Below are positions 18,421-26,488 of a stretch of DNA of 64,000 nucleotides, piece after piece. The notes below the pieces were generated by a model. That model was not told the DNA's origin and made no database searches. It saw nothing but the letters and a program-made list of their open reading frames with translations. The stretch's first letter is position 1, and every line of letters starts with the position of its first letter. Position numbers and translations under genes: made by a program. Location of the stretch: NCBI RefSeq assembly GCF_030282825.1, contig NZ_JASTZU010000012.1:1-64000 (forward strand), written 5' to 3'. Origin of the DNA: Aquibacillus rhizosphaerae (GTDB lineage Bacteria > Bacillota > Bacilli > Bacillales > Amphibacillaceae).

Positions 18421-18800
18421 TTGTTACTGTACAGCCGTCTAACTTGATAGAAAGTTTTCACTTAGTACTCTTAACTTTTGTGAACTTCTTTTCCGTTGCA
18501 ATGAGTCTTGAGTGGTATTACTCCGTTTTGGCAGAATACTCCGCTTTCCATGGGAACGGTTCAGCTAACTTTTAAGAAAAGCGCTTCTAAGTGGACCTTA
18601 AGCTCGCAGGACTGCTATTACTCGCCGAATCGGAAACATTCGCTGTTCCCATAGACAAGGAAAGCTGCTATCGAGGAGGCTCAGCGCGAGCCCACGGAAA
18701 GCGTAGTGTATTTCCGAAGTGATGGACGAATCACTAATCTAACGAACTATTTAGGAAATCACCATAGCAGTTACTTCATAAACTTTTAGAAATAACTTTA
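18421..18800. repeat. Composite dispersed repeat, copy B
   Basis: The shortest of three copies. Its left end (TTGTTACTGTACAGCCGTCT) and right end (CATAGCAGTTACTTCATAAA) match copies A and C. Module Y occupies about 18532-18668, and a half of module X about 18676-18725. The rest of the 18327-19064 gap shows AT-rich sequence with no gene; the leader of the next gene probably lies in its last 200 bases. Confidence 0.75.
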
Positions 18801-19064
18801 TTTAAAATTAAACAAAGAAAACTTTTAAGTTAAATAATTATGTAAACGCTAACATAATCTGTTAATATATAATTAAATACTAATAAAAACAAAAAAAGTA
18901 TTAACTTTGAGGGAAGTCATATCATATAATACATTAATATCACTTGTTACTCAGTCATGAAATAAATAGTTGTATCGTATGTTCAAGTAAGAGGTAGTTG
19001 TAAAAAGTGCTTCATTTTCATTAGGAATTGGTAGTCGATTGATTAGCCTAAAGGGGGTGTCGGG

Positions 19065-19508
19065 ATGCTTTCTGTTAAGATGTTGAAACCATATTATGTA
19101 AAAGAAGAAGCAGACGTTATTAGAGTGGTGCTAGCATATCAATATTTTTCCTTGTCGTTAGACGACAAAGTGTATCAATTCGTCCCACTAGAGTCTCGGG
19201 AAATTCGAATAAACAGGCAAACGCAAAAAGTGGAAAATGATCAAGATGTTTTTGTTTTCCAGAAAGGCAAAGAGTATAGTCGTGTCGCTTTATCCGAATT
19301 ATTGAAGTTGAACGACTTTATGACTCATTTAAAATCCATCATCCATCCTTATTTAAATGGTGATAAAACACCAATTAAAGACGAAAAAATTGATCAAGTA
19401 ATCATTGAGTTAGAAAAGGAAAATATTAAGCGGCTTATTGATCTAGCGCTTAAGGAAAGAAATCATCAACAATTTATTGATTATACGGATAAACTAAAAG
19501 AAATGTGA
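19065..19508 (+). CDS. IDEAL-domain protein
   Basis: A 147-residue soluble protein. The C-terminal 40 residues (EKIDQVIIELEKENIKRLID followed by LALKERNHQQFIDY) look like an IDEAL domain, a short helical module named after the I-D-x-A-L pattern and found in ComK and other small Bacillaceae proteins. The N-terminal 90 residues form a compact mixed fold (YYVKEEADVIRVVLAYQYF) that resembles YpiB-like partners only loosely. The start ATG follows AAAGGGGGTG; a second ATG 15 bases on (19080) is possible. Function unknown. Confidence 0.7.
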   Translation: MLSVKMLKPYYVKEEADVIRVVLAYQYFSLSLDDKVYQFVPLESREIRINRQTQKVENDQDVFVFQKGKEYSRVALSELLKLNDFMTHLKSIIHPYLNGDKTPIKDEKIDQVIIELEKENIKRLIDLALKERNHQQFIDYTDKLKEM

Positions 19509-19535
19509 TCATTCCAAAGTTAGAAGAGCTGGTTG

Positions 19536-19574
19536 TGCAAAACAACAGAAGCCAAGGGTTTCTGTTGTTTTGCA
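19536..19574 (+). terminator. Rho-independent-type hairpin
   Basis: TGCAAAACAACAGAA and TTCTGTTGTTTTGCA make a 15-bp perfect stem 27 bases after the stop of the IDEAL-domain gene. Confidence 0.75.
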
Positions 19575-19783
19575 TGGCATAATTAGTAAGTGAAGTAGGT
19601 AACGGTATGCAAAAATAAATACGATAACACTGTTAATCATAATCAAGTACGTATATGCGGATATAAGGTGCATACTTTGCTCGTAGCTGATTCTGTAAAT
19701 GGTTAGTAAAATAGTGTAAGATAAGAAATGAAAGCGCAACATTGCTAATCTAGTAATTTAAGTTATAAAGGTGGTTATAAAAT

Positions 19784-20779
19784 ATGAGCAAAGTAAATTG
19801 GGGAGTTTTAAGCACGGCAATGATTGGACAAGAACAGGTAATTCCGGCTATTCAGCGCTCTTCTAACGGAGAAGTGGTAGCGATTGCAAGTCGTGGAGAA
19901 AAAGCAATAAGTGTAGCGGAGAAACTTGATATTCCAACGGCTTATACAAGCTATGAGGAATTATTGGCAGACCCAAACATTGATGCCGTTTACATTCCAT
20001 TACCAAACAGTTTGCATAAAGAATGGGTATTGGAAGCTGCGAAAAAAGGAAAGCATGTATTATGCGAAAAAACAGCCGGATTAGATTATGATGAGTTAAA
20101 GGAAATGATAGATGCGTGCGTTCATCATGGTGTTACTTTTATGGAAGCATTTATGTATCAGTTTCATCCACAGCATGCGAAAGTCAAAGAGTTAATCACA
20201 TCAGGTGCAATCGGTGATGTTTCATTTATGCGAGCTAGTTTTTCATATTTGCTAACGGACGAAAGCAATATTCGTTTAGATAGAAGTCTCGGAGGAGGCG
20301 CTCTATATGATATTGGCTGTTACACAATCCACTCGATTTGTAATATATTAAATGATCAACCAACTGATGTTTATGCTAATGCGAGAATTCCAGAAAAGTT
20401 TAATGTCGATACAACTGTTGCCGGTGTATTGTCATTTGAAAATGACATACAAGCTTCGTTTGATTGTAGTTTCGATGTAACACCTAGACAAACCTATCAA
20501 GTCGTTGGCTCACAAGGAACGATTGAAGTAGTTGGACCTTATCGACCTGATGCCAATGAAAGTGGTGAGGGGTTCATCCGTGTGGTGAAATCAAATGGTG
20601 AGACAGAAGAGTATAGTGTGGCAGGCGACCAATATAAGCTTCAAGTAGAGCACTTTGTAGATTCAGTTATTGAGAAGAAGCAACCTAGCTATACTAATGA
20701 AAAAATGTTGAATCACATGAAAGTGATGGATGCAGCCTTTCATTCTATTGAAACAGGAAAAAGTATAAAGTTAAGTTAA
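19784..20779 (+). CDS. Gfo/Idh/MocA-family NAD(P)-dependent oxidoreductase
   Basis: A 331-residue dehydrogenase of usual length. The N-terminal Rossmann domain spans residues 1-120. It carries the weak dinucleotide motif WGVLSTAMIGQEQVI and the diagnostic VYIPLPNSLHKEW and GKHVLCEKTAGLD, where Lys of CEK is a catalytic residue. The C-terminal alpha/beta domain (125-331) contains GGGALYDIGCYTIH. The family oxidises or reduces sugars, inositols and related polyols. Substrate is not evident; a lone gene with a strong terminator gives no pathway context. Start ATG follows AAAGGTGG. Confidence 0.88.
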   Translation: MSKVNWGVLSTAMIGQEQVIPAIQRSSNGEVVAIASRGEKAISVAEKLDIPTAYTSYEELLADPNIDAVYIPLPNSLHKEWVLEAAKKGKHVLCEKTAGLDYDELKEMIDACVHHGVTFMEAFMYQFHPQHAKVKELITSGAIGDVSFMRASFSYLLTDESNIRLDRSLGGGALYDIGCYTIHSICNILNDQPTDVYANARIPEKFNVDTTVAGVLSFENDIQASFDCSFDVTPRQTYQVVGSQGTIEVVGPYRPDANESGEGFIRVVKSNGETEEYSVAGDQYKLQVEHFVDSVIEKKQPSYTNEKMLNHMKVMDAAFHSIETGKSIKLS

Positions 20780-20781
20780 TC

Positions 20782-20825
20782 AAAAAACAGGCCTAATCGC
20801 ATTGGTGCGATTAGGCCTGTTTTAA
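20782..20825 (+). terminator. Rho-independent terminator
   Basis: ACAGGCCTAATCGC pairs with GCGATTAGGCCTGT around a six-base loop. A-tracts precede and T-tracts follow. Confidence 0.9.
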
Positions 20826-20899
20826 GTTGGTAGAGATTGAGGGAACTAGGACGTTTTTCGCTTGAAATTCGATTGGAAAAGTTACTAGAGTACACAACT

Positions 20900-20939
20900 A
20901 AGGCCACCCTTTACTGGAGAATAAGTAAAGGGTGGCCTT
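20900..20939. terminator. Strong hairpin downstream of the PBP gene
   Basis: AAGGCCACCCTTTACT and AGTAAAGGGTGGCCTT pair perfectly for 16 bp around an eight-base loop. It lies 12 bases after the stop of the PBP gene on the minus strand, so it is probably its terminator although T-runs are short. Confidence 0.75.
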
Positions 20940-20950
20940 CAATTAACAAC

Positions 20951-22978
20951 TTATCTTATTTCTTGAAATATATCTGCAACTTTATTAACTACATAGCCAC
21001 TTCCACCAGATTGCTCTTCTGTATGTTCAACCATCATTGAAATAATGATATCCTCTTGGGCAGGGTATGCAACAAACCAACCATTTTCTTGGCCGTCCTC
21101 TTCATCTTGGGAAGATTTGAGTTCGGATGTACCTGTTTTACCAGATAATTGAATGTCATTCATATTAGCCCCGCGAGCTGTTCCATTGGAGGCGGTAACC
21201 ACTTGTCTAAGAGCCTCTTTAATGACGCTAACATGTTCGCTTGAAATAAGGTTCTCTTTCCACACTTGACCTGTTTCTTCACTACTATCTAGTATTGGTT
21301 GAATCATGTTTCCATCATTTATAAAAGTCGAATAGGCTGTAGCTAAATGAAGAGCGCTCATTTGCATTTCACCTTGGCCATAGCTTGTATCTGCTAGCAA
21401 GACCTCTCTATCAATCTCACCATTTGCAGAAATAGCACTTGCTTCAATTGGATAGGTGTAAGGGAAATCTTCACCGAATCCAAATGCTTCTAGCCCTTGA
21501 ATAAATGCATCACTGCCAAGTTCGATTGTTTTTTGGGCGAAATAGATATTATCCGACCGAATTAATGCATCCGTTAAGTCAACTGGACCAGATGATTCAG
21601 AAACTCTGCGAACTTGATAGTTTCCCCATCCGTCTTTTGACCATGTTTCTCCATTAATTTCTATACCTTCACCAGGCACGATTGTTCCTTCGTTTAAACC
21701 GATAGCACCAGTGATTGGTTTAATTGTTGAACCAGGTGAAAAGTTGGCTGCAAATCTGTTAAGTAATGGTGACTGTGGGTCTTCTTGTAACTCTGTCCAC
21801 TTGTTTTGATTAATTCCATAGGCCAACTGATTCGGGTCGAATGATGGACTACTAACCAACGCAAGTGTTTCACCTGTTTTAGGATCAATAGCTGCCGCGG
21901 TTCCAGCATCTTCTTGATAAGATGTGTAAATTGCTTTTTGAATTTCAGCATCAATTGTTAATGTGATACTTTCTCCATCTTCTACAGCTTTCTCTGCTAG
22001 TACAACATCTTCTTGCCCTTCTTGTGTAATGAGTATTTTAATCCCTTTTTTCCCTTTTAATCTTTCTTCAAATAACTGTTCCAATCCTCGTTTTCCAATC
22101 AAATCATTCTGAGAGTAAATCGCAGGATCACGTTCTTCTAACTCTTCAGCAGTAATATTTCCAATATAGCCAGTTAGATGTGCTGCTGCTTTTCCATAAG
22201 GATAGATCCTTCCAGTTGTATCCTTTTTATATATGGGACTAAGCGCAAATAGTTTATCAAGTAATTCTTGATTCGCTGTTGGCACCTTTTTTAATGGGAC
22301 GAACGTGTCCGGACCCACCCAGTCAGCTTCTAAGGCAGAATTAATCGATTCTACATCCATTTCTAATAGATTAGCAATTTCTTGTTTTGTTTCTTCCGCA
22401 TTATCACCAAAATCTTGTGGAACAACACCAATTTGATATATGACTTCATTAACAGCAAGTCCATTACGGTTCCGGTCAAATATTTGTCCCCTTGTTGGAG
22501 TTACCGATGCTATCTCAATTTCTCCACCATCTTTTAGTTCGGGAAATATAAAACCTGGATTCCATTCTACGTACCAATTTAACTCTTCTTGTTTTTCTAG
22601 TTGGACCATTGTCATTTCAGACTGATAAGAAATTGGTCCTGCAATGGTTTCCATCTCTACTTGGACAGGGAATGTTCGAATTCCTTCTTCTTGCTCGGCA
22701 TCCTCAGCTTCCTCTTCACTTGGTACTTCATATGTAACATTCAACTCTGTTACACCTAAGTCTTCATATATATTTTGATAACGATCGATATAATCTTCCG
22801 TTGCATAGGCTTCTTTTGTTTGATCAGATACCATCTCATACATGTCTGTAAAGCTTTGTTCATTCCATTTCTCTACATATTGGTCTAATCTTTCTTCTGG
22901 TTTAACTTCATCGTCAGAACACGCAGCTAATAATAAAACAACGATTAGAGTTGTGATAAGTGCTGTATATTTGCGCAT
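20951..22978 (-). CDS. Class B penicillin-binding protein (PBP3/MecA-like transpeptidase lipoprotein)
   Basis: A 675-residue lipoprotein-type PBP. It has a signal peptide with lipobox LLAAC near residue 20, then an NTF2-like MecA N-terminal domain (about 25-145). The PBP dimerisation domain (about 155-330) includes RGQIFDRNRNGLAVN. The transpeptidase domain (about 345-670) has the active-site Ser417 in STIK, the SDN triad in RSDNIYF, and the KTG box in LSGKTGTSE. All three catalytic motifs are intact. It cross-links peptidoglycan outside the membrane and is akin to B. subtilis PbpC. The organism therefore should have at least one PBP of the beta-lactam-tolerant architecture, though resistance cannot be inferred. 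Start ATG follows AAGGAGGTT. Confidence 0.92.
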   Translation of the reverse strand: MRKYTALITTLIVVLLLAACSDDEVKPEERLDQYVEKWNEQSFTDMYEMVSDQTKEAYATEDYIDRYQNIYEDLGVTELNVTYEVPSEEEAEDAEQEEGIRTFPVQVEMETIAGPISYQSEMTMVQLEKQEELNWYVEWNPGFIFPELKDGGEIEIASVTPTRGQIFDRNRNGLAVNEVIYQIGVVPQDFGDNAEETKQEIANLLEMDVESINSALEADWVGPDTFVPLKKVPTANQELLDKLFALSPIYKKDTTGRIYPYGKAAAHLTGYIGNITAEELEERDPAIYSQNDLIGKRGLEQLFEERLKGKKGIKILITQEGQEDVVLAEKAVEDGESITLTIDAEIQKAIYTSYQEDAGTAAAIDPKTGETLALVSSPSFDPNQLAYGINQNKWTELQEDPQSPLLNRFAANFSPGSTIKPITGAIGLNEGTIVPGEGIEINGETWSKDGWGNYQVRRVSESSGPVDLTDALIRSDNIYFAQKTIELGSDAFIQGLEAFGFGEDFPYTYPIEASAISANGEIDREVLLADTSYGQGEMQMSALHLATAYSTFINDGNMIQPILDSSEETGQVWKENLISSEHVSVIKEALRQVVTASNGTARGANMNDIQLSGKTGTSELKSSQDEEDGQENGWFVAYPAQEDIIISMMVEHTEEQSGGSGYVVNKVADIFQEIR

Positions 22979-23213
22979 AAGCCAACCTCCTTATTCAAAG
23001 ATTGATTCGGTTATCATCATTTTATCATATACATTAGTAGAAGCGTATATGATAGGATTGTAAAATTATAGAAAAAGCAATTTTCTTATTTAGAGATTTT
23101 TAAACCCCTCTTGTGAAGGAAAATAGTCTTGCCATATTTTGTATTTAACAAGAAGAAATGTAGTTTTGTGATAATATAATCTATAAAGGAACAATAACTA
23201 GGAGGTTTGGTTA

Positions 23214-23255
23214 ATGTCGGAACTAATTGTGATATTTTTATCAAATCGACCATAG
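23214..23255 (+). CDS. Possible 13-residue leader peptide
   Basis: ATG with a strong AGGAGGT eight bases upstream opens MSELIVIFLSNRP and stops at 23255. Such a good ribosome-binding site before so short a frame suggests either a leader peptide for the cysteine-rich gene remnant that follows or the start of a decayed gene. Nothing else supports it. Confidence 0.25.
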   Translation: MSELIVIFLSNRP

Positions 23256-23310
23256 TAGAAATCTAACTATTCGGTGCGTTTAATCAAACGGATGAACGGA
23301 GGTTTTAAGA

Positions 23311-23595
23311 TTGGTGAAATGTGATAACTGTAATACCACATTTAATTGAAAACAAATTTATCGAGCAAACTGGAGCTACGGCCCAGTGCAATGTAAAAAA
23401 TGTAGATCTACGTACAAAATAACCTTTCCTTCAAGATTCATTGTAGTCGGTCTAACCATCCTACCAATGATGGTATTTGGAAACCTTTCATTATCCTTGA
23501 ATAATATTTTCTTTACACTACTCATAGCTATCAGTACGGTCACTATTGGTTCTTTGTTAACTCCTTATTTGGTTAAATACAAGAAAATACTGTAA
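23311..23595 (+). pseudogene. TIGR04104-like cxxc_20_cxxc protein with an internal stop
   Basis: The frame reads CDNCNTTFN, then TGA, then KQIYRANW, then VQCKKC and two hydrophobic segments to 23595. This is the layout of the small CxxC-20-CxxC family (about 95-100 residues), in which a conserved Trp follows the F-x residues. Here that TGG is TGA at 23347-23349. Start TTG at 23311 follows CGGAGGT. One substitution would restore a full 94-residue protein, so this is probably a recent nonsense pseudogene or a sequencing error. Restart at ATG 23386 would lose the first CxxC. Confidence 0.65.
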
Positions 23596-23648
23596 AAAGA
23601 AGAAACTTTTCTGTTTTTGTAACGGACTTGGCACGAACGAGATAATAA

Positions 23649-23684
23649 AAGAAACGCTCAGGGATATAACACTGAGCGTTTCTT
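23649..23684. terminator. Bidirectional rho-independent terminator
   Basis: AAGAAACGCTCAG and CTGAGCGTTTCTT pair around a ten-base loop between the cysteine-rich gene remnant and the convergent LCP gene. Confidence 0.85.
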
Positions 23685-23739
23685 ATTACATTTTTTTTAT
23701 CTACTCAACCGTATCTGTTACCTTTTTCGTGACCTTTTA

Positions 23740-24678
23740 TTAAGAAGCGTTCATATGGTCTTTGATTTCCGTTTTAATTCTTGACCACTCTTCGTCTGGA
23801 ACTTCATAGTACCAAACACCGCCAATTGTGCTGCCACTACCTTCTACTTGAATGGTGTTGACGTTGTTTCGGGTTTGGCGGTAATTAGAGAACATTGATT
23901 GGAAGTTGTCCATCGTTAAGTTCGTTTGAACATTTCCACCGAGGATATCAAATATTTCTCCCACTTTAGTGACACTTGAGAAACTTGCAGCTTCACCCAT
24001 CGCAGCTTCGATTACTTGGCGCTGACGATCATTTCTACCAAAGTCACCACGAGGATCTTGTTTTCGCATGCGTGTATATTTTAATGCTTGTTCCCCTGTT
24101 AAATGAATCTGTCCTTCAGCAAACGATTCACCATCTTGATCAAACGCAAAGCTGTTATTTACTGTAACGCCACCTAATGCATCAACACCTTGGACAAAAC
24201 CTTCCATGTTAACCTTCGCATAATAATGAATAGGTACATCGAGTAATTGTTCTACTGTAGTTAATGTTAAATCTACACCACCGTAGGCATAAGAATGGTT
24301 AAGTTTGTCCATACCACGTTCAGGAATATTCACGTAGCTATCACGAGGAATACTCATCATGATCATTGATTCTGTCTTTGGGTTTAATGACATGAATATC
24401 ATTGTATCTGAACGACCAGCATCTGTTGCGCGTTCGTCGACACCAAGGAGTAGCATATTAAAAGAATCTTTATCATTAAAAATGCCTTCCATTTCCTTTT
24501 GTCTTTCTGTGTCTCTTTCTAATGGTTGATGCATCGCATCAACAGCATTGTCTAGTTGGTTATATACATAAACACCATAGCCAATACCAGCTACGATAAG
24601 TGCTAATAAAATTCCTCCAACCCAATAAAGCCAGCGACGTCTTTTGGATAGTTTCTTTTTTTCTGATCTACTAGCCAT
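23740..24678 (-). CDS. LytR-CpsA-Psr (LCP) family cell-wall ligase
   Basis: A 312-residue LCP protein with a single membrane segment near residues 16-38 and an extracytoplasmic catalytic domain (about 70-290). Seen are NMLLLGVDERATDAGRSDTM, SIPRDSYVNIP with the polyprenyl-phosphate-contacting Arg, a following DKLNHSYAYGG, and MRKQDPRGDFGRNDRQRQVI. LCP enzymes transfer wall teichoic acids or other glycopolymers from undecaprenyl carriers to peptidoglycan; it is closest in plan to TagT/TagU/TagV. Start ATG follows GGGAGA. The gene sits between a cysteine-rich gene remnant and the sortase gene, all in a block of envelope functions. Confidence 0.9.
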   Translation of the reverse strand: MASRSEKKKLSKRRRWLYWVGGILLALIVAGIGYGVYVYNQLDNAVDAMHQPLERDTERQKEMEGIFNDKDSFNMLLLGVDERATDAGRSDTMIFMSLNPKTESMIMMSIPRDSYVNIPERGMDKLNHSYAYGGVDLTLTTVEQLLDVPIHYYAKVNMEGFVQGVDALGGVTVNNSFAFDQDGESFAEGQIHLTGEQALKYTRMRKQDPRGDFGRNDRQRQVIEAAMGEAASFSSVTKVGEIFDILGGNVQTNLTMDNFQSMFSNYRQTRNNVNTIQVEGSGSTIGGVWYYEVPDEEWSRIKTEIKDHMNAS

Positions 24679-24837
24679 CTCAAATCTCCCTTTACAAAAA
24701 TATCAAATTCTAATCAAGTTATTATAGCCTATTGAAATTCGGACGTCTATAAAATTTTTATTTGTGACTACCTATGACTCTATGTTTTCTTTTTGTTGGA
24801 CTTTAAATTACGACACTTGCGGAATTCAACATCCTAT

Positions 24838-24873
24838 TAAAAAATCGAGCTGGGTGATTCCGCTCGATTTTTT
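24838..24873. terminator. Rho-independent terminator of the sortase gene
   Basis: AAAATCGAGC pairs with GCTCGATTTT around an 11-base spacer, with A- and T-rich flanks. It serves the minus-strand sortase gene and could act in both directions. Confidence 0.8.
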
Positions 24874-24880
24874 AGTACTA

Positions 24881-25459
24881 TTATTCTTCAATTGGCTTTG
24901 CGTATATGATGTAACGTTCTGGGGCATTTCCTACATATGAAAATGGATAGCATGTCGTAATCACTAATTCTTCTTCAGGTGCTGTAGATTTTATAATTGT
25001 TCGGTCATCAGCATCAACAATTTTAGAATCAACCATCTCATAGGTGAATTCTCCATAAGGGAGTTTAAGAATGAAGATGTCTCCTATCTCGATATCACCT
25101 AATTTGCGGAAGACGGTATCTCGGTGTCCAGAAAGAACAATTTGATCTTGTTGTCTAGGATATGCTGTTCCTTTATAATGGCCGACACCTTTTTCTAAAT
25201 CATCGGCATCCGTACCCTCTACAATCGGGAGTTCAGCATCGATACTTGGCATCTCAAGAATACCAACCGTCTCCCCCATATCTGGGAAGAACTCAGACGG
25301 ATCTGTCTTTGTATTCGCCTCATCCTTTTCTACGTTTAATAATTGGTGTGCTTCATTTAAAGTGTTTCTTTCTGCAGCTTTTGTTTTAATAAGCTCGTAT
25401 CCACCGATAGCTACTAAAACAAGACCAGCAATCATAAATAGTATCGCTAATTTTTTCAT
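24881..25459 (-). CDS. srtD: Class D sortase
   Basis: A 192-residue sortase: one membrane anchor at residues 3-22, then the beta-barrel catalytic domain (about 65-190). The catalytic triad is visible as His112 (LSGHRDT), Cys170 (ITTCYPF) and Arg182 (APERYI). Length and the TTCYPF-type active site fit class D, whose B. subtilis-type members recognise LPxTA. Two proteins in the first 6.6 kb of the window end in LPNTA and LPDTA signals and are probable substrates, although they lie 18 kb away. I chose ATG 25459 behind GGGAGCGGAG. An upstream GTG adds five residues. The gene is monocistronic. Confidence 0.88.
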   Translation of the reverse strand: MKKLAILFMIAGLVLVAIGGYELIKTKAAERNTLNEAHQLLNVEKDEANTKTDPSEFFPDMGETVGILEMPSIDAELPIVEGTDADDLEKGVGHYKGTAYPRQQDQIVLSGHRDTVFRKLGDIEIGDIFILKLPYGEFTYEMVDSKIVDADDRTIIKSTAPEEELVITTCYPFSYVGNAPERYIIYAKPIEE

Positions 25460-25652
25460 TGGCTCCGCTCCCACTATTAATATACTTATTTCCTATTATA
25501 CTAGTAAAGATGTAAGCGTATCAATCATCTTATGTAAAAATATAGTAAAAAATTAATTTCATATGCACAAATCATTAATAAAAATTATATAGTAAACTTC
25601 AAAAATTAATTTCTGGTAAAAATGGTTTAGAAAAATACAAAAATAGTACTCG

Positions 25653-25698
25653 TTCGACAAAACAAGTCATACACCAACGTCTTCTTATGGTATAAAAT
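25653..25698 (+). promoter_or_regulatory. Spo0A-box promoter of sinI
   Basis: TTCGACA at 25653-25659 is an exact reverse-oriented Spo0A box. A TATAAAAT -10 element lies at 25691-25698, so the box covers the -35 side. In B. subtilis sinI is turned on by Spo0A~P from such a promoter. Element matches are seen; use by Spo0A is inferred. Confidence 0.65.
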
Positions 25699-25714
25699 AT
25701 ACATAACAAAAAAA

Positions 25715-25820
25715 ATTGCTTCTTCAGCAAAAAAGGGCAAACTTATTGAAAGATAAGGACGCAAAGTATCAGGTCTAAAGCAATTATTGCTAGGATGGCT
25801 GTGCTGCCTGAATGGGTTTA
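25715..25820 (+). promoter_or_regulatory. Cyclic di-GMP-I (GEMM) riboswitch in the sinI leader
   Basis: The leader contains the conserved blocks of the c-di-GMP-I aptamer in order. These are AGGGCAAAC (25734-25742), a short stem closed by a GAAA tetraloop, GGACGCAAAG (25757-25766), GGTCTAAA, a second stem, and AGGATGGC. The closing stem is formed by TTCAG and CTGAA. Position by position this matches the Vc2-type aptamer in the strictly conserved bases. After the aptamer GGTTT and AAACC flank the GGGAGG ribosome-binding site of sinI, which suggests control of translation. No intrinsic terminator is obvious, so the sign of the response to c-di-GMP cannot be stated. Confidence 0.88.
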
Positions 25821-25837
25821 GTTAGGGAGGAAACCTT

Positions 25838-25972
25838 ATGGAACAAACACTACATAAGAGCCTTTTGGACAATGAATGGATAGAACTGATGGAAGAAGCG
25901 AAAAGGATCGGTTTATCAGTAGAAGAAGTGCAATCATTCATAGCAGAATATCATCTGGACATATTTCAATAA
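25838..25972 (+). CDS. sinI: SinI-like anti-repressor
   Basis: A 44-residue protein, too short for most gene finders. The stretch LLDNEWIELMEEAKRIGLSV followed by EEVQSFI is a SinI dimerisation helix pair like that of B. subtilis SinI (57 residues). SinI binds SinR and strips it from DNA, which releases genes for biofilm matrix and represses motility. The start ATG sits eight bases behind GGGAGG. It lies just upstream of sinR and behind a Spo0A-type promoter and a c-di-GMP-I riboswitch, a leader not found in B. subtilis sinI to my knowledge. Confidence 0.85.
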   Translation: MEQTLHKSLLDNEWIELMEEAKRIGLSVEEVQSFIAEYHLDIFQ

Positions 25973-26054
25973 AATTTGTAGAACATTAATGTGCTTTATA
26001 TAGAACCATTCGCTTTGATATGTTATAATGCATGTTGAAAGAAGGTGAATGGCG

Positions 26055-26387
26055 TTGATCGGGGACAAGATAAAACAATTACGTAAAGAGAAGAAAATGT
26101 CGCTATCAGAACTAGCAGAGCAAGCAAGTGTAGCAAAATCATATTTAAGTTCGATTGAACGCAACTTGCAGTCCAATCCTTCCATTCAATTTATCGAAAA
26201 GATTGGTAATGTATTAGGGGTTTCCGTAAATGAACTTTTAATGAGTGAAAGCGACCAAGAGTTAAAAAGCCAATTAGATGAAGAATGGCTAAGGTTAGCT
26301 CAGGACGCCATGAAATCCGGTGTGTCGAAACAACAATTTAAAGAATTTCTAGAATTTAATCGTTGGAAACAAAATCAACCTAAATAA
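26055..26387 (+). CDS. sinR: SinR-like master regulator of biofilm and motility
   Basis: A 110-residue protein, as in B. subtilis SinR (111). Residues 1-62 form the XRE-type helix-turn-helix (IGDKIKQLRKEKKMSLSELA, then VAKSYLSSIERNLQSNPSIQF, shortened here). Residues 74-106 form the SinI-binding domain with LRLAQDAMKSGVSKQQFKEF. I chose TTG 26055, seven bases from AAGGTG, which gives a start identical in plan to B. subtilis SinR. The ATG at 26049 is too close to the ribosome-binding site. A TATAAT at 26024-26029 could be its own promoter, so SinR may be made without sinI read-through. Confidence 0.93.
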   Translation: MIGDKIKQLRKEKKMSLSELAEQASVAKSYLSSIERNLQSNPSIQFIEKIGNVLGVSVNELLMSESDQELKSQLDEEWLRLAQDAMKSGVSKQQFKEFLEFNRWKQNQPK

Positions 26388-26398
26388 AAATAGCACTA

Positions 26399-26442
26399 AA
26401 AAACCAGCAAAGCCGTAGTTGGATGCTTTGCTGGTTTTTTAT
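26399..26442 (+). terminator. Rho-independent terminator after sinR
   Basis: AAACCAGCAAAGC pairs with GCTTTGCTGGTTT around an 11-base loop and is followed by a T-run. Confidence 0.9.
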
Positions 26443-26488
26443 AATGGTGTACGTTACGTTTATTTTTTGAATTAAAGGGGAACAAATC

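Noticed and set aside
23347-23349. UGA read as selenocysteine
   Set aside because: The family has Trp at this place, no SECIS-like hairpin follows, and selenoprotein machinery is not evident.
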